A stretch of 21,110 bases of DNA from Flavobacteriales bacterium (lineage in GTDB: Bacteria; Bacteroidota; Bacteroidia; Flavobacteriales; UBA7430), in contig JANXFM010000032.1 of the NCBI GenBank assembly GCA_024959975.1, forward strand, positions 1 through 21,110. Direction: 5' to 3'. Each line of letters starts with the position of its first letter. Positions within the stretch are counted from its first letter, which is position 1. Below, one piece after another: positions 6,543 to 14,256 of this stretch. The notes under the pieces were generated by a model. The model saw nothing but the letters and a program-made list of their open reading frames with translations. It made no database searches and had not been told where the DNA came from. The position numbers and the translations under genes are program-made.

Positions 6543-7142
6543 CTACCTCACTATTGCTTTTTCATCTTCTTTGCAAAGCCATTCCTTAACAGGAATAGTC
6601 CAATCTCCATACTTTGCAGTCAGGTAATCTTTATAATTGTATGGAGCGGTCAGTTTATGCCCGTTCAATTCAACAAGTTCTTGTGATTGGTAATGAGATT
6701 TATCAACTCGAAGGATTTTCTCCATAGATTGCCAATACGTATGTGTATGATCATCCTTTTTGACAAAAATATCTAACACGACCATTTTATCTACCAAAGT
6801 TGGATAAAACATCTTTAAAAAAGATAAACCCAATGGCTTCACTTTAAAAATACGATAATCATTTGACTTAATAGGACCGTAAGATTGTACCCCTCTACGA
6901 CAGGTAACTCTGTAACCTTTTAAATAAAACCTCCAACGTAACTTATCAAACTTTTCAGCATCAGCGTAATCAATAGAAATGTCCACATCGTGATCCCAGG
7001 GAAGTAGATCACCATCACGAACAATCCCCAACAATGTTCCACCCTCCAAAAAGTACTTAATTCCGTATTTATCCAAAAAATTTGTAGAACAAAAAAGCAT
7101 TTTACGTGCTTTTCCAATATTCTTGGGGTTCAATCTAAGCAT
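6543..7142 (-). CDS. LicD-family phosphotransferase (nucleotidyltransferase fold)
   Basis: LicD and the related fukutin proteins transfer phosphocholine or phospho-alditols from CDP-activated donors to glycans. The 199-residue protein shows the family core near its N-terminus: FLEGGTLLGIVRDG, with the Gly-Gly pair at 34-35, then PWDHDVDI with acidic residues 50, 52 and 54 that should bind metal. A second block, VLDIFVKKDD, fits the later conserved Asp. It is somewhat short for the family (often 250 or more residues) but open from end to end. No signal peptide or membrane segment is visible. It diverges from an operon encoding a LicC-like cytidylyltransferase and a TagF-like transferase, which supports a role in phospho-alcohol decoration of a surface glycan. 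The substrate is not known. Confidence 0.82.
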   Translation of the reverse strand: MLRLNPKNIGKARKMLFCSTNFLDKYGIKYFLEGGTLLGIVRDGDLLPWDHDVDISIDYADAEKFDKLRWRFYLKGYRVTCRRGVQSYGPIKSNDYRIFKVKPLGLSFLKMFYPTLVDKMVVLDIFVKKDDHTHTYWQSMEKILRVDKSHYQSQELVELNGHKLTAPYNYKDYLTAKYGDWTIPVKEWLCKEDEKAIVR

Positions 7143-7167
7143 TTTGAAGTTGAGTTATTTTTCGTAG

Positions 7168-7175
7168 CAAAAATA
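7168..7175 (-). promoter_or_regulatory. -7 box for the LicD gene
   Basis: The minus strand reads TATTTTTG, 25 nt before the ATG at 7142. No TTG is present at the expected -33 distance. Confidence 0.45.
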
Positions 7176-7221
7176 CAATTTTATACACCAGATAGAAATT
7201 GTTATGCACCGAATTTATAAG

Positions 7222-7242
7222 CCGATAGAAAATCTCTATCGG
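7222..7242. repeat. 21-bp inverted repeat in a divergent intergenic region
   Basis: CCGATAGA-AAATC-TCTATCGG has two perfect 8-bp arms around a 5-bp centre. It lies between the -7 boxes of the LicD gene and the glycosyltransferase operon. No T-tract follows, so it is not a terminator. It could be an operator or an extragenic palindrome; a related imperfect palindrome occurs at 2629-2644. Confidence 0.7.
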
Positions 7243-7266
7243 AGTCATGAATACCTATAAAAATCA

Positions 7267-7274
7267 TATTTTTG
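7267..7274 (+). promoter_or_regulatory. -7 box for the glycosyltransferase operon; decides the start codon
   Basis: TATTTTTG at 7267-7274 predicts transcription starting near 7280. The in-frame ATG at 7247 would then be upstream of the transcript, leaving ATG 7283 (almost leaderless) or ATG 7304. Confidence 0.45.
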
Positions 7275-7303
7275 CAATTGCCATGGGAAATAAAACACAG
7301 GCT

Positions 7304-8056
7304 ATGCAAAAATTATCGGCTATCATACCGACATACAACGAAGAAATAAATATTGAAGCGGCCATACGATCCGTATCATTTGCTGACGAAATTATCATAA
7401 TCGATTCTTTTAGCACAGATCATACTATTGCTATAGCCGAAAAATATGAAGTTCGTATTTTACAAAGGGTATTCGACGACTTTTCCAGCCAGAAAAATTA
7501 TGCCATTGAAAATGCCACTCACAAATGGATCGTATTATTAGATGCTGATGAGCGCATTGGTGCGGACTTAAAAAACGAAATTCAGACCGTATTAAGTGCT
7601 AAACCTAAAGCTAGTGCTTATTGGGTTTACCGAAGAAATTACTTACTTGGCAGAGAAATTAAATACAGTGGATGGCAAAACGATAAAGTTATTCGACTTA
7701 TCGAACGTGATTTCTGTAAGTACAATGGCAAATTAGTTCATGAGGAAATAACAACATCTAAAAAGATAAGTTACCTTAAAACAAAACTAGAACACCATAC
7801 CTACAAAGATTTTGATAATTTTATCAATAAAAAAAATAAGGTTGCTCAACTACAAGCTCAAATGCTGGCAGCAAAAAACAAAAAAGTCACCCCTTATCTA
7901 CTTTTTGCAAAACCGGCTTACAGATTTGTAAATCACTACTTTTTTAAAAGAGGATTTTTAGACGGCTTCCCCGGATTTTTTATTGCAAGCTTTTACGCAT
8001 ATACCATTTTTACACGATACATAAAACTTTGGCTCATTAACAAAGGGCTTAAATAA
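7304..8056 (+). CDS. Family 2 glycosyltransferase (WaaE/KdtX-like)
   Basis: An inverting GT-A glycosyltransferase, probably acting at the inner face of the membrane on lipopolysaccharide or another surface glycan. From ATG 7304 it has 250 residues, close to the WaaE/KdtX type. Motifs: SAIIPTYNEE at the N-terminus, IIDSFSTD (Asp-34, Asp-39) for nucleotide binding, and LLDADERI with the metal-binding DxD pair at residues 80 and 82. The C-terminus is hydrophobic (about 222-246), which may hold it at the membrane. Earlier in-frame ATGs are at 7247 and 7283; the first lies before the -7 box, and MQKLSAIIPT is the usual family start. It is the first gene of a tightly spaced operon, with 8 bp to the next gene. 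The sugar cannot be predicted. Confidence 0.9.
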   Translation: MQKLSAIIPTYNEEINIEAAIRSVSFADEIIIIDSFSTDHTIAIAEKYEVRILQRVFDDFSSQKNYAIENATHKWIVLLDADERIGADLKNEIQTVLSAKPKASAYWVYRRNYLLGREIKYSGWQNDKVIRLIERDFCKYNGKLVHEEITTSKKISYLKTKLEHHTYKDFDNFINKKNKVAQLQAQMLAAKNKKVTPYLLFAKPAYRFVNHYFFKRGFLDGFPGFFIASFYAYTIFTRYIKLWLINKGLK

Positions 8057-8064
8057 CGAACTCC

Positions 8065-8745
8065 ATGAAAATCATCATTCTTGCGGCCGGAATTGGCTCT
8101 CGTTTAGGAAATCCATTCCCAAAACCTCTTACCCCACTAAGCGATGGAAAGAGTATTATGCACAGACAACTAAGTGCTATTTCAAAACATTTCGACATCA
8201 ATGACGTAAACATTGTTGTGGGCTTCAAAAAAGACCTAATCATGGAACGCTTCCCTGATGTATCTTACGTTTACAACCAATTTTTTGATAGAACGAACAC
8301 CTCCAAAAGCTTGTTAAAAGCTTTAAAAAAACACAAAAACAAATCTGTGCTTTGGCTTAACGGAGACGTCGTTTTTGACGATAAACTTTTTGATGTACTC
8401 AAAGCCGATATCGAAGCAAACAACTCATTTATCTCTGTAAACACATCCAGAGTTGCCGATGAAGAAGTTAAATACACCTTAAAAGACGGTTATGTTCATG
8501 AACTTTCTAAAGAGGTGAAAAACGGATTGGGTGAAGCTGTAGGAATTAACTTTATCTCATCAAACGACATCGATGCTTTTGTTGCAAAGCTGGAAGACTG
8601 TGGGCAACAAGATTACTTCGAAAAAGGTTTGGAACTTGCTATCCGAGACGAAGGTGTGAAAATTAAAGCCCTCGATATTTCTAAATACGATTGTATTGAA
8701 GTTGACTTCAAAGAGGATCTGGAAAACGCTAAAAACCTATTTTAA
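8065..8745 (+). CDS. Nucleotidyltransferase, LicC-like (putative CTP:phospho-alcohol cytidylyltransferase)
   Basis: The 226-residue protein has the sugar-phosphate nucleotidyltransferase fold. The N-terminal loop is LAAGIGSRLGNPFPKPLTPL, residues 74-85 include the NTSKSL segment seen in choline-phosphate cytidylyltransferases, and the metal-binding aspartate is in LNGDVVF (Asp-101). The C-terminal IEVDFKEDLENA matches the conserved end of this group. Size and motifs fit LicC (CTP:phosphocholine cytidylyltransferase) better than the larger hexose-1-phosphate enzymes. It lies 8 bp before a gene for a CDP-glycerol-phosphotransferase-like enzyme and in the same neighbourhood as a licD homologue, so it most likely makes a CDP-linked small alcohol. 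Which alcohol (choline, glycerol, ribitol or another) is inference only. Confidence 0.8.
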   Translation: MKIIILAAGIGSRLGNPFPKPLTPLSDGKSIMHRQLSAISKHFDINDVNIVVGFKKDLIMERFPDVSYVYNQFFDRTNTSKSLLKALKKHKNKSVLWLNGDVVFDDKLFDVLKADIEANNSFISVNTSRVADEEVKYTLKDGYVHELSKEVKNGLGEAVGINFISSNDIDAFVAKLEDCGQQDYFEKGLELAIRDEGVKIKALDISKYDCIEVDFKEDLENAKNLF

Positions 8746-8753
8746 ACATACCA

Positions 8754-9785
8754 ATGAAGTTCATTCTCTTTTGTGAAAACCCGTATGCCTTCGGCATTTT
8801 AGCACCCCTAAGAGATGTGCTGAAACAAAAGGGCTACGACTTCCTGTGGTATGTATCAGAAAAGGTATGCTCAGAATTCCCTTTTACAGAAGAAGTTCAC
8901 ACCAGTGACATCAAGGATCTCAAAGAATACAAAAGCGATGCTATTTTAGTCCCCGGCAATGAAGTGCCACACTTTCTCAGAGGATTAAAAGTTCAGGTAT
9001 TTCACGGACTGGCCGGAGAAAAAAAAGGACATTTTAGAATTCGTCATTACTTTGATCTGTACTTAACCCAGGGGCCTTATTTTACCCGTAAGTTTATTGA
9101 ATTAAGTAAAAAGCATAAAAATTTTGAGGTGGCAGAAACAGGTTGGTCTAAACTGGATGTTTATGGTAAAAACCTGCTCCAATTTGACGCCGACAAAAAA
9201 GCCTTACAATCAAAGCACAAGGTTGATAAGATCATTCTTTATGCGCCTACCTTTTCGCCATCGCTTACATCAGCTCCCTTTTTGAGATCAGAGATTGAGG
9301 CGATCGCTTCAAATAAAAAACACTTAGTACTCATTAAATTTCACGATTTGATGGCTAAAGAGATCATAAACAATTACAAGTCTGTTGCAGATAAATACGA
9401 TAACATCCTATTTGTAGAAGATCGTAATATTCTTAAATACCTGATTGTATCGGATCTCATGATCAGCGACACATCCTCTGTCGTTTACGAGTTTTTATTA
9501 CTAAATAAACCCGTCATTACTTTTAATGCACGAAGCCCTAAAGATGCTTGGGAAAATATTTGCGACCTTAAACAACTGACAGAAAAAGTAGAAAGCAATT
9601 TGGAACAAGACCCATATGCCGATCAAAGAGCGCAAATCATTGCCGATTACCATCCTTATCAAGATGGAAATTCTTCTCTCAGAATGGTCCGGGCGGTAGA
9701 AAAACACATTCAACAAAATGGAGTTCCCGAAAAAAGAAGCCTCTCTTTTTTAAGAAGGTATAAAATAAATAAGATGTACAAATAA
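8754..9785 (+). CDS. CDP-glycerol glycerophosphotransferase family protein (TagF/TagB-like)
   Basis: Members of this family transfer a phospho-alcohol such as glycerol-phosphate from a CDP donor to a growing glycan or teichoic acid. The 343-residue protein consists of this GT-B-like domain alone. Visible family blocks: QVFHGLAGEKKG near residues 81-92, LTQGPYFTRKF, the ETGWSKLDVY block, LYAPTFSPSL, VLIKFHD, and SDLMISDTSSVVYEFLLLNKPVI. The conserved histidines of the HGLAG and KFHD blocks match the catalytic positions of TagF. There is no membrane segment; a basic C-terminus (RSLSFLRRYKINKMYK) could bind the membrane. The stop codon overlaps the ATG of the next gene (TAATG). A teichoic-acid-type enzyme in a Gram-negative suggests phospho-alcohol addition to LPS or capsule. 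Confidence 0.85.
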   Translation: MKFILFCENPYAFGILAPLRDVLKQKGYDFLWYVSEKVCSEFPFTEEVHTSDIKDLKEYKSDAILVPGNEVPHFLRGLKVQVFHGLAGEKKGHFRIRHYFDLYLTQGPYFTRKFIELSKKHKNFEVAETGWSKLDVYGKNLLQFDADKKALQSKHKVDKIILYAPTFSPSLTSAPFLRSEIEAIASNKKHLVLIKFHDLMAKEIINNYKSVADKYDNILFVEDRNILKYLIVSDLMISDTSSVVYEFLLLNKPVITFNARSPKDAWENICDLKQLTEKVESNLEQDPYADQRAQIIADYHPYQDGNSSLRMVRAVEKHIQQNGVPEKRSLSFLRRYKINKMYK

Positions 9786-10348
9786 TGCGTGAGGAAATAC
9801 AAAAAGCAGTAGACGTTCTAAAAGCCGGAGGAGTTATCTTATACCCTACCGACACCATCTGGGGAATCGGATGTGATGCCACGAACGAGGAGGCTGTTAA
9901 GCGTGTATTCGACATCAAAAAACGCAGTGATAGCAAAAGCTTAATTGCATTAGTTGATAGTGATGTTCGGCTGGAAAGAACGGTAGAGAAAGTTCCGGTA
10001 ATGGCCTGGGATTTGATCGATTTTAGCGAAAAACCGGTTACCATAATCTACGACAAGCCTGTGGGCATCGCTGAAAGTGCTGTAAATTCCGACAATAGTT
10101 TAGGCATTCGCGTGGTAAAAGATAAATTCTGCAAAGAGTTGATCAGGAGCCTGAATCAGCCGATTATTTCGACATCTGCCAACATCTCAGGAGAAAAACA
10201 AGCAAATTGCTTTGCAGAGATTAGTGAACAAATTAAGAATTCTGTAGATCATATTGTAAATTTACGCCGAAATGAGTCCGAGCAAAAGCAAAGCTCCATG
10301 ATTATCAAATTAGACAATACGGGTTTAATCAAGATCATAAGAAAGTAA
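9785..10348 (+). CDS. tsaC: L-threonylcarbamoyladenylate synthase (short TsaC/Sua5 type)
   Basis: The enzyme makes threonylcarbamoyl-AMP from threonine, bicarbonate and ATP, the first step of N6-threonylcarbamoyladenosine (t6A37) synthesis in ANN-decoding tRNAs. The 187-residue product is a single YrdC/Sua5 domain, without the extra C-terminal domain of long Sua5. Conserved segments: GGVILYPTDTIWGIGCDA near residue 16, the basic KKRSDSKSLIAL, LGIRVVKDKFCKELI, and PIISTSANISGE. It is translationally coupled to the preceding gene by a one-base overlap and followed after 1 bp by cca, so tRNA genes share a transcript with surface-glycan genes. Confidence 0.94.
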   Translation: MREEIQKAVDVLKAGGVILYPTDTIWGIGCDATNEEAVKRVFDIKKRSDSKSLIALVDSDVRLERTVEKVPVMAWDLIDFSEKPVTIIYDKPVGIAESAVNSDNSLGIRVVKDKFCKELIRSLNQPIISTSANISGEKQANCFAEISEQIKNSVDHIVNLRRNESEQKQSSMIIKLDNTGLIKIIRK

Positions 10349-10349
10349 A

Positions 10350-11759
10350 TTGAAAGAACACCTACAACATAAAGTATTTAAATGCATTTCAGAATGCGCT
10401 GATGAATTAGGCTTAGAAACCTATGTGATAGGCGGATACGTACGCGATGTTATTCTTAAGCGAAAGGAACCCAAAGACATAGACGTTGTTTGTGTGGGTA
10501 GTGGTATTGAATTAGCAAAAAAGGTTGCTCAAAAATTACACGGAAAACCACAGGTACAGATCTTCAAAAACTTTGGCACAGCCATGGTACAACATAAAGA
10601 CCTGGAGCTCGAATTTGTGGGTGCTCGTAAAGAGTCGTACCGCAAAGACTCCAGAAAGCCTACGGTTGAAAACGGCACCTTAGAAGACGATCAAAACCGA
10701 CGAGACTTTACCATTAACACTTTAGCACTTTGCTTAAACAAAGAACGTTTTGGCGAATTACTCGACCCTTTTGGTGGCGTAAACGATCTAGAAAATGGGA
10801 TTATAAGAACCCCTTTAGATCCGGACATCACCTATTCAGACGATCCACTACGAATGATGAGAGCTGTGCGTTTTTCCACGCAGCTGGACTTTACCATTGA
10901 AAAAGAATCGCTGGACGCATTGGAGCGAAACGCCAAACGCTTAGAGATCATCTCTCAGGAAAGGATTATTGATGAATTAAATAAGATCATTCTTTCCAAA
11001 ACACCTTCCAAAGGTTTTAAGATTCTGTTCAACACCAAACTTCTGCATCAATTCTTCCCTGAATTTGTTGCACTTCACGGCGTTGAAGTTGTTAAAGGAA
11101 AAAAACACAAAGACAATTTCTATCACACCTTAGAAGTTTTAGAAAATCTTTCTAAAAACACAGATGATCTATGGTTGCGTTGGGCGGCTTTACTTCACGA
11201 CATTGCCAAGCCTGATACAAAACGTTTTGAAAACGGACATGGATGGACCTTTCACGGACATGAATTTTTAGGATCTAAAATGGTTCCTAAGATTTTTAAA
11301 CGATTAAAGTTACCTCTCAACGACAAAATGAAATACGTACAAAAACTCGTACTACTTCATTTGCGTCCTATTGTCTTATCAAAAGATGTTGTTAGCGACT
11401 CTGCAATCCGAAGACTATTATTTGATGCAGGGGATGATCTTGATGATCTAATGCTCTTGTGTGAAGCAGACATCACCTCAAAAAACGAAGAAAAGGTAAA
11501 ACGCTTTCTGAACAACTTTAAGATTGTCAGACAGAAATTAAAAGATATTGAGGATCGTGACCATATTCGCAATTGGCAACCCCCCATTTCCGGAGAACTT
11601 ATCATGGACACCTACAATTTAAAACCCTGTAAGATCGTGGGTAACATAAAAAACCAAATTCGGGAAGCCATTCTCGATGGTATTATCCCCAACGATTATG
11701 AGCAAGCTTACAATTTCATGCTTGAAAAAGCAAAGGAATTAGGTTTGGAGAAGCACTAA
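10350..11759 (+). CDS. cca: CCA-adding tRNA nucleotidyltransferase
   Basis: This enzyme adds or repairs the 3'-terminal CCA of tRNAs. The 469-residue class II protein has the polymerase head with YVIGGYVRD (Gly-28, Gly-29) and the metal-binding pair in KDIDVVCVG (Asp-44, Asp-46), then the RRDFTINTLAL block, the PLRMMRAVRF region, and a C-terminal HD domain with LLHDIAKPDTKR and later histidines. The start is TTG at 10350, 1 bp after the tsaC stop. No ATG lies between it and the GGYVRD motif, and the preceding residues look family-like, so TTG is well supported. Coupling to tsaC probably allows initiation at this weak codon. Whether it adds all of CCA or only part cannot be settled from one sequence. 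Confidence 0.93.
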   Translation: MKEHLQHKVFKCISECADELGLETYVIGGYVRDVILKRKEPKDIDVVCVGSGIELAKKVAQKLHGKPQVQIFKNFGTAMVQHKDLELEFVGARKESYRKDSRKPTVENGTLEDDQNRRDFTINTLALCLNKERFGELLDPFGGVNDLENGIIRTPLDPDITYSDDPLRMMRAVRFSTQLDFTIEKESLDALERNAKRLEIISQERIIDELNKIILSKTPSKGFKILFNTKLLHQFFPEFVALHGVEVVKGKKHKDNFYHTLEVLENLSKNTDDLWLRWAALLHDIAKPDTKRFENGHGWTFHGHEFLGSKMVPKIFKRLKLPLNDKMKYVQKLVLLHLRPIVLSKDVVSDSAIRRLLFDAGDDLDDLMLLCEADITSKNEEKVKRFLNNFKIVRQKLKDIEDRDHIRNWQPPISGELIMDTYNLKPCKIVGNIKNQIREAILDGIIPNDYEQAYNFMLEKAKELGLEKH

Positions 11760-11789
11760 AATGATTCGTATATTTATAAAAAAAACCAC

Positions 11790-12299
11790 ATGACCATTTA
11801 CGGTTTTCGCGTTATTCTTGATTTTAAACAAGCAGACATTTACAGAGACATCGAAATATCAAGTGAAGATACATTCGAAGACTTTCACAACAGTATCGTT
11901 CAGGCCTTTGCCTTAGATACAGGCGAAATGGCCTCCTTCTACAAAAGTGATGAACACTGGAATCAAGGCGATGAGATCAGCCTTTTTGCCGTAGATGAAA
12001 AAGCTTTTCTGATGTCTGATTGGAGTCTGGAACAGATGTGTACAGATGTAGGAGATAAACTGCTCTACATTTTCGACTTCCTTAACATGTGGACTTTTTA
12101 TGTTGAGTTGATGGAGATTAACGAACCTAAATCGGGCGAATCCTACCCGCGTCTGATTTACTCTGAAGGAATCATGCCCGGAGAAAGAGAAGATCTCCAA
12201 TTTGAAAGTCATGAGGATCAAAGTAATGTTCCTAATGAAGGTGGGCTGTTTGACGACGACATTTTTGAAGGATTCGATGACTTTGATCAATATGAATAA
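11790..12299 (+). CDS. pRiA4b ORF-3-like (IS1096 TnpR passenger-like) protein
   Basis: The 169-residue protein matches the family named after plasmid pRiA4b ORF-3: N-terminal YGFRVILDFKQADIYRDIEIS, then the DTFEDFHNSIVQAF block and a LLYIFDFLNMWTFYVELMEI core. Its function is unknown. The C-terminal 40 residues are very acidic (GGLFDDDIFEGFDDFDQYE) and probably disordered. Despite the family's link to IS-element passengers, no transposase or terminal repeats are nearby. It follows cca by 30 bp. A near-match to a -7 box (TATATTTA at 11775) precedes it, so it may be read both from the operon and on its own. Confidence in the family is good; there is no basis for a function. Confidence 0.8.
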   Translation: MTIYGFRVILDFKQADIYRDIEISSEDTFEDFHNSIVQAFALDTGEMASFYKSDEHWNQGDEISLFAVDEKAFLMSDWSLEQMCTDVGDKLLYIFDFLNMWTFYVELMEINEPKSGESYPRLIYSEGIMPGEREDLQFESHEDQSNVPNEGGLFDDDIFEGFDDFDQYE

Positions 12300-12391
12300 T
12301 TAATGAAGGAAATTCAGACCCTGACTCTACGTTGCCCTCAATACAACTCTAAATTACTCCTCATTAAGAAACCATTTAAATTTCTTAGCTG

Positions 12392-13297
12392 ATGGAAAAA
12401 TATCTTATTGTTATTGCAGGTCCTACGGCAATTGGAAAAACGGACTTATCGCTATCCATAGCAAAACACTACAACACGGATATCATTTCTTGCGATTCAC
12501 GACAATTTTATAAAGAAATGAAAATCGGTACTGCCGTTCCGGGCACTGATGAACTGGCGCAGGTAAAACACCATTTTATTCAGAATTTAAGCATTGAAGA
12601 AACCTATTCTGTAGGACAATTTGAAAGAGATGCACTTGCCAAAATTGAGGAGCTCCACAAAGAAAAGGATGTGATTGTTATGGTGGGTGGCTCTGGTTTG
12701 TATGTTGATGCTGTTTGCAAAGGTTTGGATGATTTTCCTAAGATTCCAAACGAGATACGTGAGGAATTAAATTCGCGCTTGCAAAACGAAGGAATTGAAA
12801 GTCTGGAACAACAACTCATTCAACTCGATCCTGATTACCACAAAGTTGTTGACAGGTCAAATCCACATCGAATGATCAGAGCTTTGGAAGTTTGCATAAC
12901 ATCGGGCAAACCTTTTTCTTCCTTTCGAAAACAACAGGAAAAAAAGAGAAAATTCAAAACCATTAAGATTATTCTCAACAGAGATCGGGAAATTTTGTAC
13001 CAACGCATCAACCAAAGGGTAGATATGATGATGGCAGAAGGTTTGCTGGAAGAAGCCGAAGGCCTGTACAAATACAAAAACTGTAATGCACTACAAACCG
13101 TAGGCTACAAAGAACTATTCGCCTACTTTGACGGAGAATGGGATTTGGAAACAGCCCTAAATGAAATTAAAAAGAATACACGCAGGTATGCTAAAAGGCA
13201 AATGACCTGGTTTCGAAGAGACCCTGAAACCACCTTCTTCAGTCCGGAAGAACAAATTGCAATTATGGAATATCTCAAAGAAAATATTACAAACTGA
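12392..13297 (+). CDS. miaA: tRNA dimethylallyltransferase
   Basis: MiaA transfers the dimethylallyl group to N6 of A37 in tRNAs reading UNN codons (i6A37). The 301-residue protein has the P-loop GPTAIGKT (residues 10-17), the substrate-recognition motif CDSRQFYKEMKIGTA (34-48), GGSGLYVDAV, the RMIRALEV helix, and QTVGYKELFAYFDGEW with the following basic TRRYAKRQMTWFRR. Length and start are standard. Together with tsaC two genes upstream it provides both main A37 modifications. The 92-bp gap before it has no clear consensus promoter. Its last 11 bp overlap the 3' end of the convergent rnz gene. Confidence 0.97.
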   Translation: MEKYLIVIAGPTAIGKTDLSLSIAKHYNTDIISCDSRQFYKEMKIGTAVPGTDELAQVKHHFIQNLSIEETYSVGQFERDALAKIEELHKEKDVIVMVGGSGLYVDAVCKGLDDFPKIPNEIREELNSRLQNEGIESLEQQLIQLDPDYHKVVDRSNPHRMIRALEVCITSGKPFSSFRKQQEKKRKFKTIKIILNRDREILYQRINQRVDMMMAEGLLEEAEGLYKYKNCNALQTVGYKELFAYFDGEWDLETALNEIKKNTRRYAKRQMTWFRRDPETTFFSPEEQIAIMEYLKENITN

Positions 13298-14198
13298 TCT
13301 TCATTCCATCGTCGGCCAAAATGGTGTTCTCAAATACCGACTTTGCCTCATCTAAAAGCACATTCAAATCGGTGTACCTCGCTGAATAATGACCTAAAAT
13401 AAGCTGCTTTACGCTGGCTTGCTTTGCTATTAATGCTGCCTGTTCTGCAGTAGAATGTTTCGTTTGCTTCGCTAATTTTTCCATATCCTTCCCAAAAGTA
13501 GCCTCATGATAGAGCAGGTCCACACCCTGAATGCTCTCACAAATTTGAGGATAATACGAAGTATCAGAACAATACGCATAGGCAACAGGTGCGTCCGGGT
13601 CGAAAGTTAACCTGGAATTCTCTACCACACTGCCATCTTCCCTAACATAATCAGCTCCATCCTTAATTTTATTAAGTTCATAAACCGGAACCTCATAAGC
13701 ATCTGTTGCTTTTCGGTTGATCTTACGTGGTTTAACCTTTTCTTTGATGACAAAACCACAAGTGTCAACACTATGTCGCATGGGAAATGAATGCACCTCT
13801 ACCCTTTTATCTTCAAACAAAAGTTCGGAGCTTTTAAAATTCAGTGCATGAAAATGCAAGTCATATTTTAAATACGTATTCGATGCTTTTAAAAGGCTAT
13901 AAATCAAATTTTTTAACTCAGCCGGACCGTAAAGATGAATTTCTTTTTCTCTCCCTAATAAATGAAAGGTAGAAAGCAATCCCGGTAAGCCAAAATAATG
14001 ATCGCCATGAAGGTGCGAGATAAAAATATGGTTAATATTTTGCATTCGTATTTTATGATTGCGAAGCTGAACCTGAGTTCCTTCCCCACAATCGATCAGA
14101 AAATGACGGTTCTGCACTTGTACCACTTGTGCCGATTGATTTCTCAAAGACGTGAGCAATGCTGATCCACAGCCCAAAATATTTACCTCAAAACTCAT
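13287..14198 (-). CDS. rnz: Ribonuclease Z
   Basis: RNase Z is a zinc-dependent metallo-beta-lactamase-fold endonuclease that cuts the 3' trailer of tRNA precursors lacking an encoded CCA. The 303-residue short-form protein has the signature SHLHGDHYFGLPG (His-62, His-64, Asp-66, His-67), then FPMRHSVDTCGFV, CSDTSYY, LLYHEATFG with the HST motif, and LGHYSARY supplying the last zinc ligand. It overlaps miaA tail to tail by 11 bp. Its promoter is well defined (TTTG, 18 nt, TACCTTTG) and sits inside the terminator of the gene upstream. Functional link: its product is the substrate for the CCA-adding enzyme encoded 2 kb away. Confidence 0.97.
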   Translation of the reverse strand: MSFEVNILGCGSALLTSLRNQSAQVVQVQNRHFLIDCGEGTQVQLRNHKIRMQNINHIFISHLHGDHYFGLPGLLSTFHLLGREKEIHLYGPAELKNLIYSLLKASNTYLKYDLHFHALNFKSSELLFEDKRVEVHSFPMRHSVDTCGFVIKEKVKPRKINRKATDAYEVPVYELNKIKDGADYVREDGSVVENSRLTFDPDAPVAYAYCSDTSYYPQICESIQGVDLLYHEATFGKDMEKLAKQTKHSTAEQAALIAKQASVKQLILGHYSARYTDLNVLLDEAKSVFENTILADDGMKISL

Positions 14199-14226
14199 AC
14201 GTGAAATCCATTCTTAATTTGAAGAT

Positions 14227-14256
14227 CAAAGGTAAAAAAATAGCCTCCCAAACAAA
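14227..14256 (-). promoter_or_regulatory. rnz promoter embedded in a terminator
   Basis: On the minus strand: TTTG at 14256-14253, an 18-nt spacer, then TACCTTTG at 14234-14227. Both elements and the spacing match the Bacteroidota consensus. The TTTG lies in the loop of the carboxypeptidase terminator and the T of the -7 box is the last base of its U-tract. The leader before the ATG at 14198 is about 24 nt. Confidence 0.65.

Noticed and set aside
7247..7303. Longer glycosyltransferase reading from ATG 7247
   Set aside because: The perfect -7 box at 7267-7274 lies inside this extension and the family normally begins close to the SAIIPTYNEE motif.
11790..12299. Mobile element suggested by similarity to IS1096 TnpR passenger proteins
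   Set aside because: Only the passenger-type family is present. There is no transposase, terminal inverted repeat or target duplication, and the gene sits in an ordinary operon context.
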